From Streptomyces sp. NBC_01465 (lineage in GTDB: Bacteria > Actinomycetota > Actinomycetes > Streptomycetales > Streptomycetaceae), in NCBI RefSeq assembly GCF_036227325.1, contig NZ_CP109467.1:1860001-1924000 (forward strand): a stretch of 64,000 nucleotides of DNA. Reading direction: 5' to 3'. The first letter of the stretch is position 1; each line of letters begins with the position of its first letter. Below the pieces are notes generated by a model. That model ran no database searches. It was not told the DNA's origin and saw nothing but the letters and a program-made list of their open reading frames with translations. Both the position numbers and the translations under genes were made by a program. Shown here in pieces: positions 54,313-63,050 of the stretch.

Positions 54313-55286
54313 GCGGCGAGGAAGGTCTCCACCTCGGCGGCGGCCTCGTGGCCGTACGCCTTGGTGAAGCGGTCCATGAAGTTCGCGCGGCGCAGCGTGT
54401 ACTCCTGGGTGCCGAGCGTCTCGATGACCAGGGTGGCGAGCATGCAGCCGATCTGGGCGGCGCGCTCCAGGCCGACGCCCCAGGACAGGCCGGAGAGGAA
54501 GCCCGCGCGGAACGCGTCGCCGACGCCCGTCGGGTCGACCTTGGCCTCCTCCTCGGCGCAGCCGACCTCGATCGGGTCGGCGCCGACGGCCTCGATGCGC
54601 ACGCCGCGCGAGCCGAGGGTGGTGACGCGGTGGCCGACCTTGCCGAGGATCTCCGCGTCGGTCCAGCCGGTCTTCGACTCGATGAGGCCCTTCTCGTACT
54701 CGTTGGAGAAGAGGTACGTCGCGCCCTCGAGCAGCGTGCGGATGTCGTCCCCGGACATGCGCGCGATCTGCTGGGAGAAGTCCGCGGCGAAGGGGATCGA
54801 GCGGGACTTGCACTCCTCGGTGTGCCGGAGCATCGCCTCGGGGTCGTCGGCGCCGATCAGGACCAGGTCCAGGCCGCCCACGCGCTCGGCCACCGAGTGG
54901 AGCTCGATCTGGCGGGCCTCGCTCATCGCGCCCGTGTAGAAGGAGCCGATCTGGTTGTGGTCGGAGTCCGTGGTGCAGACGAAGCGTGCGGTGTGCAGGA
55001 CTTCGGAGATACGGACCGAGCCGGTGTCCACGCCGTGGCGGTCGAGCCAGGCGCGGTACTCGTCGAAGTCGGAGCCGGCCGCACCGACCAGGATCGGCTT
55101 GGTGCCGAGCTGGCCCATGCCGAAGCAGATGTTGGCGCCTACGCCTCCGCGCCGTACGTCGAGGTTGTCGACGAGGAAGGAGAGGGAGACCGTGTGCAGC
55201 TGATCCGCGACCAGTTGGTCGGCGAAGCGGCCGGGGAAGGTCATGAGGTGATCGGTGGCGATGGAGCCGGTGACTGCAATGCGCAC
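54309..55286 (-). CDS. adoK: Adenosine kinase (PfkB family)
   Basis: This 325-residue PfkB-family kinase resembles mycobacterial AdoK (Rv2202c), which phosphorylates adenosine in purine salvage. Shared segments are RIAVTGSIATDHLM, FPGRFADQLVADQL, LVDNLDVRRGGVGANI, MSEARQIEL, ADFSQQIARMSGDDIR and the catalytic GD motif DPTGVGDAFRAGF. The start is the GTG at 55286; an ATG upstream adds 12 residues unlike the family. Ribokinase-like annotations are common for such proteins; the mycobacterial match makes adenosine the better guess. Confidence 0.88.
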   Translation of the reverse strand: MRIAVTGSIATDHLMTFPGRFADQLVADQLHTVSLSFLVDNLDVRRGGVGANICFGMGQLGTKPILVGAAGSDFDEYRAWLDRHGVDTGSVRISEVLHTARFVCTTDSDHNQIGSFYTGAMSEARQIELHSVAERVGGLDLVLIGADDPEAMLRHTEECKSRSIPFAADFSQQIARMSGDDIRTLLEGATYLFSNEYEKGLIESKTGWTDAEILGKVGHRVTTLGSRGVRIEAVGADPIEVGCAEEEAKVDPTGVGDAFRAGFLSGLSWGVGLERAAQIGCMLATLVIETLGTQEYTLRRANFMDRFTKAYGHEAAAEVETFLAA

Positions 55287-55417
55287 GGCGAGGACGCTCC
55301 TGTGGAGGAGGGAGGTTGACACTTCACGCTACCGGGTCGGCCGCTGGGCACCGAAGCCGGGAAACTACCTGATAGTAGGGCTTTTTTCGAAGCGTCCCAG
55401 GTGCGTACGGTGCGAAT

Positions 55418-55615
55418 ATGGAAGACGTTCTTGAACAGAGCATGGGCGAGCCCGGTCTGGTCGAACTCCGCGGTGACTGCGCCCGCATGGCTCCGCACTG
55501 GGTCGTGCCCGCCGCCCCGCTGCCCGAACCGGTGCATCCGTCGCTGATCCACGGCATCACCGTCCCGCCCGCTTCCGCCCTTCTGCTCGACTCCATGTCG
55601 GAGTACGGCGACTGA
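55418..55615 (+). CDS. Small hypothetical protein
   Basis: This 65-residue ORF (MEDVLEQSMGEPGLVELRGD start) shows the strong third-position GC of the surrounding genes. It ends at a TGA before the next gene's promoter region. There is a Pro-rich centre (VPAAPLPEPVHPS) and no membrane segment or motif. No ribosome-binding site is seen, so it may be leaderless or may not be translated. It lies between adoK (divergent) and the membrane protein gene at 55711. I keep it because the codon bias and the lack of an overlapping gene make it plausible. Confidence 0.55.
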   Translation: MEDVLEQSMGEPGLVELRGDCARMAPHWVVPAAPLPEPVHPSLIHGITVPPASALLLDSMSEYGD

Positions 55616-55710
55616 GGAGCGCGCAGAGGGAACCGCGCGCTCCCCCGCTCCGTCCCACCCGTGTCCCCCGTATAGGGGAGACGACGTACGACGGAGCGAA
55701 GGAGCGTGCA

Positions 55711-57138
55711 GTGAGCAGCAGCGAGCGACCTGACAACGATGTGGTGAGCAGCCCCCGGCGGCGATCCCCGATCGCCGTCACCTCGGTCGCGGCAGCGGTG
55801 CTGCTGGCCGGTGGTGGCGGCGCGTACTGGGCGTCGACCACCTTCGGGGACGGCGGAGGTACGCAGAGCAGCGCGGCGCCCGGCGGCACGGGATCCCCTC
55901 CCCCGCTGGCGCTGGGCAACGGTTCCTCGGGCAGCGGGGCGCCGGGGATCGCGCCCGGTGAGCCCGACCCGACCGGCGGCCGGACCGTGTACCGGGCCGA
56001 GGGGAAGTTGCCACAGGGGCCGGAGCGGGCGGCGGTCTACCGTGCGCAGGGCACGGTCTCCGCGGACGAGGTGGCGAAGCTCGCCGGGGCGCTCGGGGTG
56101 CCGGGCACTCCGCGTCTCGAGGGGACGGCCTGGAAGGTGGGGTCCTCGGCGCCGGGGCCGACGCTGCAGGTCAACAGGGCTGCGCCCGGCACGTGGACGT
56201 TCTCTCGGGCCGGCCGGGGCGAGGTCCCGCCGAGCGGTGAGGGCGCGGCGGTGAGCGAGCAGGCGGCCAAGGCCGCGGCGGCTCCGGTGCTGAAGGCGCT
56301 GGGGCAGGACCGCGCGAAGGTCGACGCGAGCCAACTGATGGGCGCCGTACGGGTGGTGAATGCCGATCCGGTGATCGACGGGCTGCCGACGTACGGCTGG
56401 ATGACCGGGATCCAGGTGGGGGTCTCCGGTCAACTGGTGGGCGGCAGCGGACAGTTGAAGGCTCCGGTCAAGGGTGCCGAGTATCCGCTGATCAGTGCGT
56501 CCGATGCGGTCAAGCAGCTCAACGCGGCCGGTTCCGGAGGCAGTTCGGTCGGGATCGGCGGATGCGCAACCGTCGCACCGCTGGACCGGACGACCGGTGA
56601 GACCGGGGAGACCGGGGAGAAGGTCCAGACTCCGTGCAAGCCGGGGACCGTCGCTCCTCCGCAGACGCTGACGATCAGCGGGGCACGGCTCGGGCTCGCG
56701 GTGCAGTTCGCGGAGGGCGGGCAGATGCTCGTGCCGTCGTGGCTCTTCGAGGTGCAGCCCGCGGGCGGGGCGCAGCACTACACCCTGACCAGGACCGCGG
56801 TGGACCCGAAGTACATCGCGCCGGAGCCGACGCCCACGGAGGAGCAGAACCATCCGGGTACGGGCACCCATGACAGGGCGCAGAGCCTCAAGTCGTACTC
56901 CGCGGACGGACGGAAGGTGACCGTGCACTTCTGGGGCGGCGCGTGCAGTACGTACACGGCGAAGGCGAGCGAGGACGGCTCGTCGGTGCGGGTGACGGTG
57001 ACCGAGCACAAGTCGGACGAGAAACGCGTCTGCATCATGATCGCCAAGGATCTGGCGCAGACGGTCACGCTGCAGCAGCAGCTGGGCGACCGGAAGGTCG
57101 TGGACGCGTCGAACGGGAAGACGGTGCCGAGGTCGTAG
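55711..57138 (+). CDS. Membrane-anchored extracytoplasmic protein of unknown function
   Basis: This 475-residue protein has one N-terminal membrane helix (about 21-41, ITSVAAAVLLAGGGGAYW-like) preceded by a short cytosolic segment. The disordered Gly/Ser/Pro-rich linker (about 45-90) leads to an extracytoplasmic globular region. The region contains TVSADEVAKLAGALGVPG, a MGAVRVVNADPVIDGLPTYG segment and two Cys that may pair (GGCATVAPLD and VQTPCKPG). Two further Cys (GGACSTY, RVCIMIA) lie near the C terminus. GGAGCG precedes the GTG start. I recognise no family, and the role is unknown. It ends before a bidirectional terminator. Confidence 0.85.
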   Translation: MSSSERPDNDVVSSPRRRSPIAVTSVAAAVLLAGGGGAYWASTTFGDGGGTQSSAAPGGTGSPPPLALGNGSSGSGAPGIAPGEPDPTGGRTVYRAEGKLPQGPERAAVYRAQGTVSADEVAKLAGALGVPGTPRLEGTAWKVGSSAPGPTLQVNRAAPGTWTFSRAGRGEVPPSGEGAAVSEQAAKAAAAPVLKALGQDRAKVDASQLMGAVRVVNADPVIDGLPTYGWMTGIQVGVSGQLVGGSGQLKAPVKGAEYPLISASDAVKQLNAAGSGGSSVGIGGCATVAPLDRTTGETGETGEKVQTPCKPGTVAPPQTLTISGARLGLAVQFAEGGQMLVPSWLFEVQPAGGAQHYTLTRTAVDPKYIAPEPTPTEEQNHPGTGTHDRAQSLKSYSADGRKVTVHFWGGACSTYTAKASEDGSSVRVTVTEHKSDEKRVCIMIAKDLAQTVTLQQQLGDRKVVDASNGKTVPRS

Positions 57139-57165
57139 TTCCCGTACGTACGACGGTACGGACAT

Positions 57166-57208
57166 GACGAAGGCGGCGGTCCCGGATCACCGGGCCGCCG
57201 CCTTCGTC
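57166..57208. terminator. Bidirectional terminator between the membrane protein gene and erpA
   Basis: GACGAAGGCGGCGG (57166-57179) and its exact complement (57195-57208) form a 14-bp stem. The loop contains a second stem, CCCGG/CCGGG. It lies between the convergent stops at 57138 and 57217. Confidence 0.83.
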
Positions 57209-57216
57209 GTGACTGC

Positions 57217-57576
57217 TTAGCTGAACGAGTCGCCGCAGGCGCAGGAGCCCGTGGCGTTCGGGTTGTCGATCGTGAAGCCCTGCTTCTCGATGGTGTCGAC
57301 GAAGTCGATCGAGGCGCCGCCCAGGTACGGGGCGCTCATACGGTCGGTGACGACCTTGACGCCGCCGTCGAACTCCTTGGTGACATCGCCGTCGAGCGAA
57401 CGCTCGTCGAAGAAGAGCTGGTAGCGGAGGCCGGAGCAGCCGCCGGGCTGGACGGCGACGCGCAGCGCGAGGTCGTCACGGCCTTCCTGGTCGAGCAGGG
57501 CCTTGACCTTGCCCGCGGCGGCCTCGGACAGGAGGATGCCGTCGCTGACAGTGGTCTTCTCGTCCGATACGGACAT
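57217..57576 (-). CDS. erpA: Iron-sulfur cluster insertion protein ErpA (A-type carrier)
   Basis: ErpA is an A-type carrier that delivers Fe-S clusters to apoproteins. The 119-residue protein has the three conserved cysteines Cys47 (GGCSGL), Cys112 and Cys114 (SCACGDSFS), with the family segment LALRVAVQPGGCSG and VTDRMSAPYLGGASIDFV. GGGAGTG lies seven bases before the ATG. It diverges from nadA, whose product is a 4Fe-4S enzyme, so a link between the two is plausible. The 261-base gap between them holds the promoters. Confidence 0.94.
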   Translation of the reverse strand: MSVSDEKTTVSDGILLSEAAAGKVKALLDQEGRDDLALRVAVQPGGCSGLRYQLFFDERSLDGDVTKEFDGGVKVVTDRMSAPYLGGASIDFVDTIEKQGFTIDNPNATGSCACGDSFS

Positions 57577-57754
57577 CTGCTTCACTCCCGGGTTGTACGG
57601 ACTGCTTGCCGACGGTTGCAACCGGCGGGGCCGCGGATTCATTCCGGGCCGAGCATGGCGTCTTTGCGCTTCCTTCCCCTTCATGCTCGCACACCCGATT
57701 CGCCAGGGGCACAGCCTGGGCTCAGCGGGATGCGTCACATCGACGCGATGGCCA

Positions 57755-57790
57755 TCGTCAGGGTGACGCAAAGCGGTTATGATAGATAAC
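57755..57790 (+). promoter_or_regulatory. Candidate nadA promoter with short inverted repeat
   Basis: TATGAT (57778-57783) matches five of six positions of a -10 box, with TCGTCA (57755-57760) at 17-base spacing as a weak -35. Over the -10 box lies GTTAT (57776-57780), five bases, ATAAC (57786-57790), a perfect short dyad that may be an operator. The GTG start is 48 bases downstream. Confidence 0.4.
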
Positions 57791-57837
57791 GTCATTTCGA
57801 CGAGAAGTCGTTCTGCAGAACAGAAAGGGTGCGTGTC

Positions 57838-59010
57838 GTGACCACCGCCCAGCCCCTTGACGTACAGCCCAGCCCGCTTGCGCTCCTGCTCCTCGGCCGC
57901 GAGGCCGACCCGAAGAGCGAGCGCGGTGTGGAGTGCCCCGGCGACCTGCCGTCGCCGTCCGACCCGGACCTGGTGGAGCGCGCCCGCGCGGCCAAGGAGA
58001 AGCTCGGGGACAAGGTCTTCGTCCTCGGGCACCACTACCAGCGCGACGAGGTCATCCAGTTCGCCGACGTCACCGGCGACTCCTTCAAGCTCGCCCGGGA
58101 CGCGGCCGCGAAGCCCGAGGCCGAGTACATCGTCTTCTGCGGTGTGCACTTCATGGCCGAGTCGGCCGACATCCTGACCTCCGACGACCAGAAGGTGGTC
58201 CTTCCGGACCTGGCCGCCGGCTGCTCGATGGCCGACATGGCGACGGCCGAGCAGGTCGCGGAGTGCTGGGACGTACTGACCGAGGCCGGCATCGCCGAGC
58301 AGGTCGTCCCCGTCTCGTACATGAACTCCTCCGCCGACATCAAGGCCTTCACCGGCAAGCACGGCGGCACGATCTGCACCTCGTCCAACGCCAAGCGCGC
58401 GCTGGAGTGGGCCTTCGAGCAGGGCGAGAAGGTCCTGTTCCTGCCCGACCAGCACCTGGGCCGCAACACCGCCGTCCGCGACATGGGGATGTCCCTGGAG
58501 GACTGCGTCCTCTACAACCCGCACAAGCCGAACGGCGGGCTGACGGCCGAGGAGCTGCGCAACGCCAGGATGATCCTGTGGCGCGGGCACTGCTCGGTGC
58601 ACGGGCGCTTCTCGGTCGACTCGGTGAACGACGTCCGTGAGCGGATCCCGGGCGTAAAGGTCCTGGTGCACCCCGAGTGCAAGCACGAGGTCGTCGCGGC
58701 GGCCGACGAGGTCGGCTCGACGGAGTACATCATCAAGGCCCTCGACGCGGCCGAGCCCGGCTCGAAGTGGGCGATCGGCACCGAGCTGAACCTGGTGCGC
58801 CGGCTGGCCAACGCCCACCCGGACAAGGAGATCGTCTTCCTCGACAAGACCGTCTGCTTCTGCTCGACCATGAACCGGATCGACCTGCCGCACCTCGTGT
58901 GGACCCTGGAGTCCCTCGCCGAGGGCAACCTGGTCAACCGGATCGAGGTCGACCGCGAGACGGAGCAGTTCGCCAAGCAGGCGCTGGAGCGGATGCTGGC
59001 GCTCCCGTAG
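57838..59010 (+). CDS. nadA: Quinolinate synthase
   Basis: NadA condenses iminoaspartate with dihydroxyacetone phosphate into quinolinate, the NAD precursor, using a 4Fe-4S cluster. The 390-residue protein has the long NadA form with LGHHYQRDEVIQFAD, VFCGVHFMAESADIL (a cluster Cys), the VLPDLAAGCSMAD segment, FLPDQHLGRNTA and the FLDKTVCFCSTMNRI region with the last cluster Cys. The GTG at 57838 was chosen because GAAAGGG lies nine bases upstream. The usual partner nadB is not within the window. Confidence 0.96.
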   Translation: MTTAQPLDVQPSPLALLLLGREADPKSERGVECPGDLPSPSDPDLVERARAAKEKLGDKVFVLGHHYQRDEVIQFADVTGDSFKLARDAAAKPEAEYIVFCGVHFMAESADILTSDDQKVVLPDLAAGCSMADMATAEQVAECWDVLTEAGIAEQVVPVSYMNSSADIKAFTGKHGGTICTSSNAKRALEWAFEQGEKVLFLPDQHLGRNTAVRDMGMSLEDCVLYNPHKPNGGLTAEELRNARMILWRGHCSVHGRFSVDSVNDVRERIPGVKVLVHPECKHEVVAAADEVGSTEYIIKALDAAEPGSKWAIGTELNLVRRLANAHPDKEIVFLDKTVCFCSTMNRIDLPHLVWTLESLAEGNLVNRIEVDRETEQFAKQALERMLALP

Positions 59011-59029
59011 CGCATACGGGAAAGACGGG

Positions 59030-59066
59030 GAAGGCCCCGGCACCGAGGGACGGTGCCGGGGCCTTC
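59030..59066. terminator. Terminator between nadA and the RND exporter gene
   Basis: GAAGGCCCCGGCACCG (59030-59045) and its exact complement (59051-59066) have a 16-bp stem and the loop AGGGA. TTCTT follows on the plus strand. It lies 19 bases after the nadA stop and 19 bases after the RND stop on the other strand, so it can serve both. Confidence 0.87.
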
Positions 59067-59085
59067 TTGTGTCGTACGGCGGGAC

Positions 59086-62000
59086 TCAGACGCTCGCGGT
59101 CTCCTGCTCCGCGTCCGACTGGGCCGGGATCCCGGCCTTCTTGGCCCGCTTGGCCTCCTTCTTGGCGGCCCTGCGCTCCTTGCGGAGCTCCACCAGCGCG
59201 TACAGCGTCGGCACCAGCAGCAGCGTGAGCAGCGTCGACGTGATCAGACCGCCGATCACCACCACGGCGAGCGGCTGCGAGATGAAGCCGCCCTCGCCCG
59301 TGACGCCCAGCGCCATCGGCAGCAGCGCGAAGATCGTCGCCAGGGCCGTCATCAGGATCGGGCGCAGTCGGTGGCGGCCGCCTTCCACGACGGCCTCGAT
59401 GACGCCCATGCCCTGGCTGCGGTACTGGTTGATCAGGTCGATCAGCACGATCGCGTTGGTGACCACGATGCCGATGAGCATCAGCATGCCGATCATCGCC
59501 GGGACACCCATCGGGGTGCCGGTGATCACCAGCAGACCGATCGCGCCGGTGGCCGCGAACGGGATGGAGACCAGCAGGATCAGCGGCTGGATCAGCGAGC
59601 GGAACGTCGCGACCAGCAGCATGAAGACGATCGCGATGGCCGCCAGCATGGCCAGCGCCAGATTGACGAAGGCGTCGCTCTGGTCGGAGGAGACTCCGCC
59701 GATCTCGACGCTCGCGCCCGCCGGGAGCTTCTTCTCGACCTCGTTGATCTTGGACTGGAGGGCGGTGGTGACCGCTCCCGTGTTGTCGCCCTCCGGCTTC
59801 GCCGTGATCGTCGCCGCGCGGGCGCCGTCGATCCGGGTCATCGAGACCGGGCCCGGGACGAGCTTCACGTCGGCGATGTCACCGAGCTTGGCGACACCCA
59901 GGTCGAGGTTCTTCAGCTCGTCCAGAGTGACGGCCGGGCGCGCGGACTTCACCACGATGTCGCGCTCGGTGTCGTCCAGGATCGCCTTGCCGGACTTGGT
60001 GCCGCTGACCGCCTGGGCCACGGCCGCGCCCAGCGTCGTCTCGTTGAAGCCCGCGTCGGCCGCCTTGGAGGTGGACTTCACGGAGATACGCGGCACGGAC
60101 TGCGACAGGTCGCTCGTGACGTCCTTGACGTCCTTGAGGCTCGCCACCGCGTCCCGTACCTGGTCGGACGCCTTGCGCAGGGTCGCGCCGTCGCCGGCCT
60201 TGACCACGACGCTCAGGTCCTGGTCGCCGAAGCCGCCGCCCGAGCCGACGGTCGTGTCACCGATGCCGTCGACCTCGGCCAGCTCCTTCTCCAGGCGGTC
60301 CTGGGTGTCGGAGTAGTCGTCGGCGCTCTTCAGCGTGAGCTGGTACGAGGCCTGGTTGGCGCCCGTACCGCCGCCGAAGGCCGCCATGAAGCCCGAGGAG
60401 CCGACCGTGACCTGGTAGTCCTTGATCGTGTCGATCCCGGCGAGGACCTTCTCGACCTTCTTCGCCGCCACGTCGGCCGCCTCCAGGCTGGTGCCCGGGG
60501 TCAGCTCCTGCTTCAGCGTGAGGGTCTCCTGGTCGCCCTGGTCGAAGAAGTTGGTCTTCAGGAGCGGGGCCATGCCGAAGGTACCGATCAGGACGACCGC
60601 CGCGATCAGCAGGCTGGTGAGGCGGCGCCGGGTCGCGAAGCGCAGCACCGGGACGTAGAGGCGCTGCAGCGGGCTGCGGGCCTCCTTCTCCTCCGCCTTG
60701 CGGCGCAGCTCCTCCGGATCGACGCCCTCCGAGCCCTTGGGGGCGCGCAGGAACCAGTACGAGAAGACCGGGACCACGGTGAGCGAGACGAGCAGGGAGG
60801 CGAGCAGGGCGGCCGTCACCGTGATGGAGAACGAGCCGAAGAGCTGGCCCACCATGCCGCCGACCAGGCCGATCGGCAGGAAGACCGCGACCGTGGTGAG
60901 GGTGGAGGACGTGACCGCTCCGGCCACCTCCTTGACCGCGGTGATGATCGCGGACTGGCGCTCCTCGCCGTACCCGAGGTGACGCTTGATGTTCTCCAGG
61001 ACCACGATCGAGTCGTCGACGACGCGGCCGATGGCGATGGTGAGCGCGCCCAGGGTCAGGACGTTGAGGGAGAGGTCGCGGGTCCACAGCACGATCAGCG
61101 CGAGGAGGACCGAGAGGGGGATGGAGATCGCCGTCACGAGCGTGGAGCGCAGCGAGGCGAGGAAGACCAGGATGACGATCACGGCGAAGAGCAGGCCGAG
61201 GGCGCCCTCGGTGGTCAGGCCCGAGATGGACTTCGAGACGGACGGGCCCTGGTCGAAGATGACCGTGAGGTCGGTGTCGGAGCCCAGGGTCTTGCGCAGG
61301 TCGGAGAGCTTGTCGTTGACCGCGTCGGAGATGCCGACGGCGCTGCCGTTCTGGTCCATCGTGAGCGAGATGGAGAGGCTGGGCTTGCCGTTGGTGCGGG
61401 TGATGGAGACCGCGGTGGCGGGCTGCTCCTTCACCGTGGCCACGTCGCCGAGGCGAACGGGCTTGGCGGGCTTGCCCGTTGCGGACTGCGGTGCGATGCG
61501 CAGGTCCGCGATCTGCTCGACGGAGGTGTATCCGCCGCCGACCTGGACCGTACGGCTCTTGCCGTCCTCGGAGAAGTTGCCGGCCGGCAGGGTCGCCCCG
61601 CCCGCCTGCAGCGCCTGGCTGAGGGAGAGGGAGTTGAGGCCGGCCCTGGCCAGCTTCTTGTCGTCGGGGGTGACCGCGACCTGGAGGTCCTGGACGCCGT
61701 CGACGCTGACCTGGCCGACGCCGTCGATGTCCTGGAGCTCGGGGACGACCGACTTGTCGAGCTGGTCGGCGAGCGCCTGCTGGTCCTTGGTGGAGGAGAC
61801 GGCGAGGACGACGGTCGGGATGTCGTCCGTGGAGCCGGCCACGACCTGGGGGTCGACGTCGGTCGGGATCTGGGCGCGGGCGCGGTTCACGGCCTGCTGG
61901 ACGTCGGCGACGAGCTGCTTGGTGCCGTTGCCGTAGTCGAACTGGGCCATGATCACGGCGTTGCCCTCGCTCGCCGTGGAGGTCACGCCCTTGATGCCGT

Positions 62001-62226
62001 CGACGGCCTTGATGGTGTTCTCGAGCGGTTCGACGACCTGCTTCTCGACCACATCGGGGGACGCACCCTGGTACGGGGCGATGACCGAGACCATCGGGAA
62101 CTCGATGGTGGGCAGCAGCTGCTGCTTGAGCTGCGGGATCGCTATGGCGCCGAAGACGACGGCGACGATCGAGATCAGCCCGATCAGGGCCCGTTGCGCG
62201 AGGCTGAATCTGGACAGCCAGGACAT
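59086..62226 (-). CDS. RND-family efflux permease (AcrB/HAE1-like)
   Basis: This 1046-residue inner-membrane permease of the RND superfamily shows the internal duplication of AcrB. There is a first helix (FSLAQRALIGLISIVAVVFG), a large periplasmic-type loop with QLLPTIEFPMVSVIAPYQGA, helices 2-6 near 330-480, a second large loop, and helices 8-12 with GIVVTNAIVLIDLIN near the end. The cytosolic C terminus is Lys-rich. No adaptor (MFP) or outer-membrane gene is nearby, as expected for a Gram-positive. A two-component system lies just upstream in the same orientation. The substrate is unknown; AcrB-like, rather than MmpL-like, sequence argues for small-molecule export. Confidence 0.92.
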   Translation of the reverse strand: MSWLSRFSLAQRALIGLISIVAVVFGAIAIPQLKQQLLPTIEFPMVSVIAPYQGASPDVVEKQVVEPLENTIKAVDGIKGVTSTASEGNAVIMAQFDYGNGTKQLVADVQQAVNRARAQIPTDVDPQVVAGSTDDIPTVVLAVSSTKDQQALADQLDKSVVPELQDIDGVGQVSVDGVQDLQVAVTPDDKKLARAGLNSLSLSQALQAGGATLPAGNFSEDGKSRTVQVGGGYTSVEQIADLRIAPQSATGKPAKPVRLGDVATVKEQPATAVSITRTNGKPSLSISLTMDQNGSAVGISDAVNDKLSDLRKTLGSDTDLTVIFDQGPSVSKSISGLTTEGALGLLFAVIVILVFLASLRSTLVTAISIPLSVLLALIVLWTRDLSLNVLTLGALTIAIGRVVDDSIVVLENIKRHLGYGEERQSAIITAVKEVAGAVTSSTLTTVAVFLPIGLVGGMVGQLFGSFSITVTAALLASLLVSLTVVPVFSYWFLRAPKGSEGVDPEELRRKAEEKEARSPLQRLYVPVLRFATRRRLTSLLIAAVVLIGTFGMAPLLKTNFFDQGDQETLTLKQELTPGTSLEAADVAAKKVEKVLAGIDTIKDYQVTVGSSGFMAAFGGGTGANQASYQLTLKSADDYSDTQDRLEKELAEVDGIGDTTVGSGGGFGDQDLSVVVKAGDGATLRKASDQVRDAVASLKDVKDVTSDLSQSVPRISVKSTSKAADAGFNETTLGAAVAQAVSGTKSGKAILDDTERDIVVKSARPAVTLDELKNLDLGVAKLGDIADVKLVPGPVSMTRIDGARAATITAKPEGDNTGAVTTALQSKINEVEKKLPAGASVEIGGVSSDQSDAFVNLALAMLAAIAIVFMLLVATFRSLIQPLILLVSIPFAATGAIGLLVITGTPMGVPAMIGMLMLIGIVVTNAIVLIDLINQYRSQGMGVIEAVVEGGRHRLRPILMTALATIFALLPMALGVTGEGGFISQPLAVVVIGGLITSTLLTLLLVPTLYALVELRKERRAAKKEAKRAKKAGIPAQSDAEQETASV

Positions 62227-62366
62227 GGGGTCTCTCTTCTGTGGCGTACGAGGCAGGAGGGCACGGTCAGGTGCCCGCCTATACCTTCAGCCACGGAAGA
62301 GGCCTCGTTCCTACCTCGCAGGTCCCTTCCTTATCCGGCGCATACAGCAGGTGCAGTACGCCGCCG

Positions 62367-63050
62367 CTACGCCCTTGGGTGGACCAGGCCCGATTCGTAG
62401 GCGATTACCACCAATTGGGCCCGGTCGCGGGCCCCCAGCTTCGCCATCGCCCTGTTCACATGGGTCTTGACGGTCAGGGGGCTCACCGTGAGGCGCTCCG
62501 CGATCTCGTCGTTGGAGTGACCGCCCGCGACCTGCACCAGGACCTCGCGCTCGCGGACGGTGAGCGCCTCCAGCCGTCCGGCGTACGCCTCGGGGTCGGG
62601 GCCGCCCTCCGAACTGCCGCCCTGCGCGAGGAACTTGGCGATCAGGCCCTTGGTCGCGACCGGCGAGAGCAGCGCCTCACCGGCCGCCGCGATACGGATC
62701 GCGTTGAGCAGTTCGTCCGGCTCCGCCCCTTTTCCGAGGAAGCCGGAGGCGCCGGCGCGGAGCGACTGGACGACGTACTCGTCCACCTCGAAGGTCGTGA
62801 GCATCACGACGCGCACTGCGGCCAGTTCGGGGTCCGCGCTGATCAGGCGGGTGGCGGCGAGACCGTCCGTGCCGGGCATCCGGATGTCCATGAGGACGAC
62901 GTCGGCGCGGGCCGAGCGGGCGAGCGCGACGGCTTCGGCGCCGTCCGCGGCTTCTCCGACGACCTCCATGTCGGGCTCGGAGTCCACCAGGACGCGGAAC
63001 GCACTGCGCAGGAGCGCCTGGTCGTCGGCGAGCAACACTCTGATCGTCAT
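62367..63050 (-). CDS. NarL-type response regulator next to the RND gene
   Basis: This 227-residue regulator has a receiver domain with acidic pair Asp9/Asp10, phosphoacceptor Asp55 (VVLMDIRMPG) and Lys near 105 (GFLGKGAEPDE). A C-terminal LuxR-type HTH (about 160-225) contains TVREREVLVQVAGGHSN and SPLTVKTHVNRAMAKLG. Its start overlaps the sensor kinase stop by four bases. The RND gene begins 140 bases downstream, so the pair may control the pump; this is inferred from position. The RND gene could be read by its own promoter in that gap. Confidence 0.9.
   Translation of the reverse strand: MTIRVLLADDQALLRSAFRVLVDSEPDMEVVGEAADGAEAVALARSARADVVLMDIRMPGTDGLAATRLISADPELAAVRVVMLTTFEVDEYVVQSLRAGASGFLGKGAEPDELLNAIRIAAAGEALLSPVATKGLIAKFLAQGGSSEGGPDPEAYAGRLEALTVREREVLVQVAGGHSNDEIAERLTVSPLTVKTHVNRAMAKLGARDRAQLVVIAYESGLVHPRA

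Noticed and set aside
59053..62400. 1115-codon open frame on the plus strand
   Set aside because: It is antisense to the RND permease, which has all family motifs. Long open frames opposite genes are a normal effect of the high GC third position.
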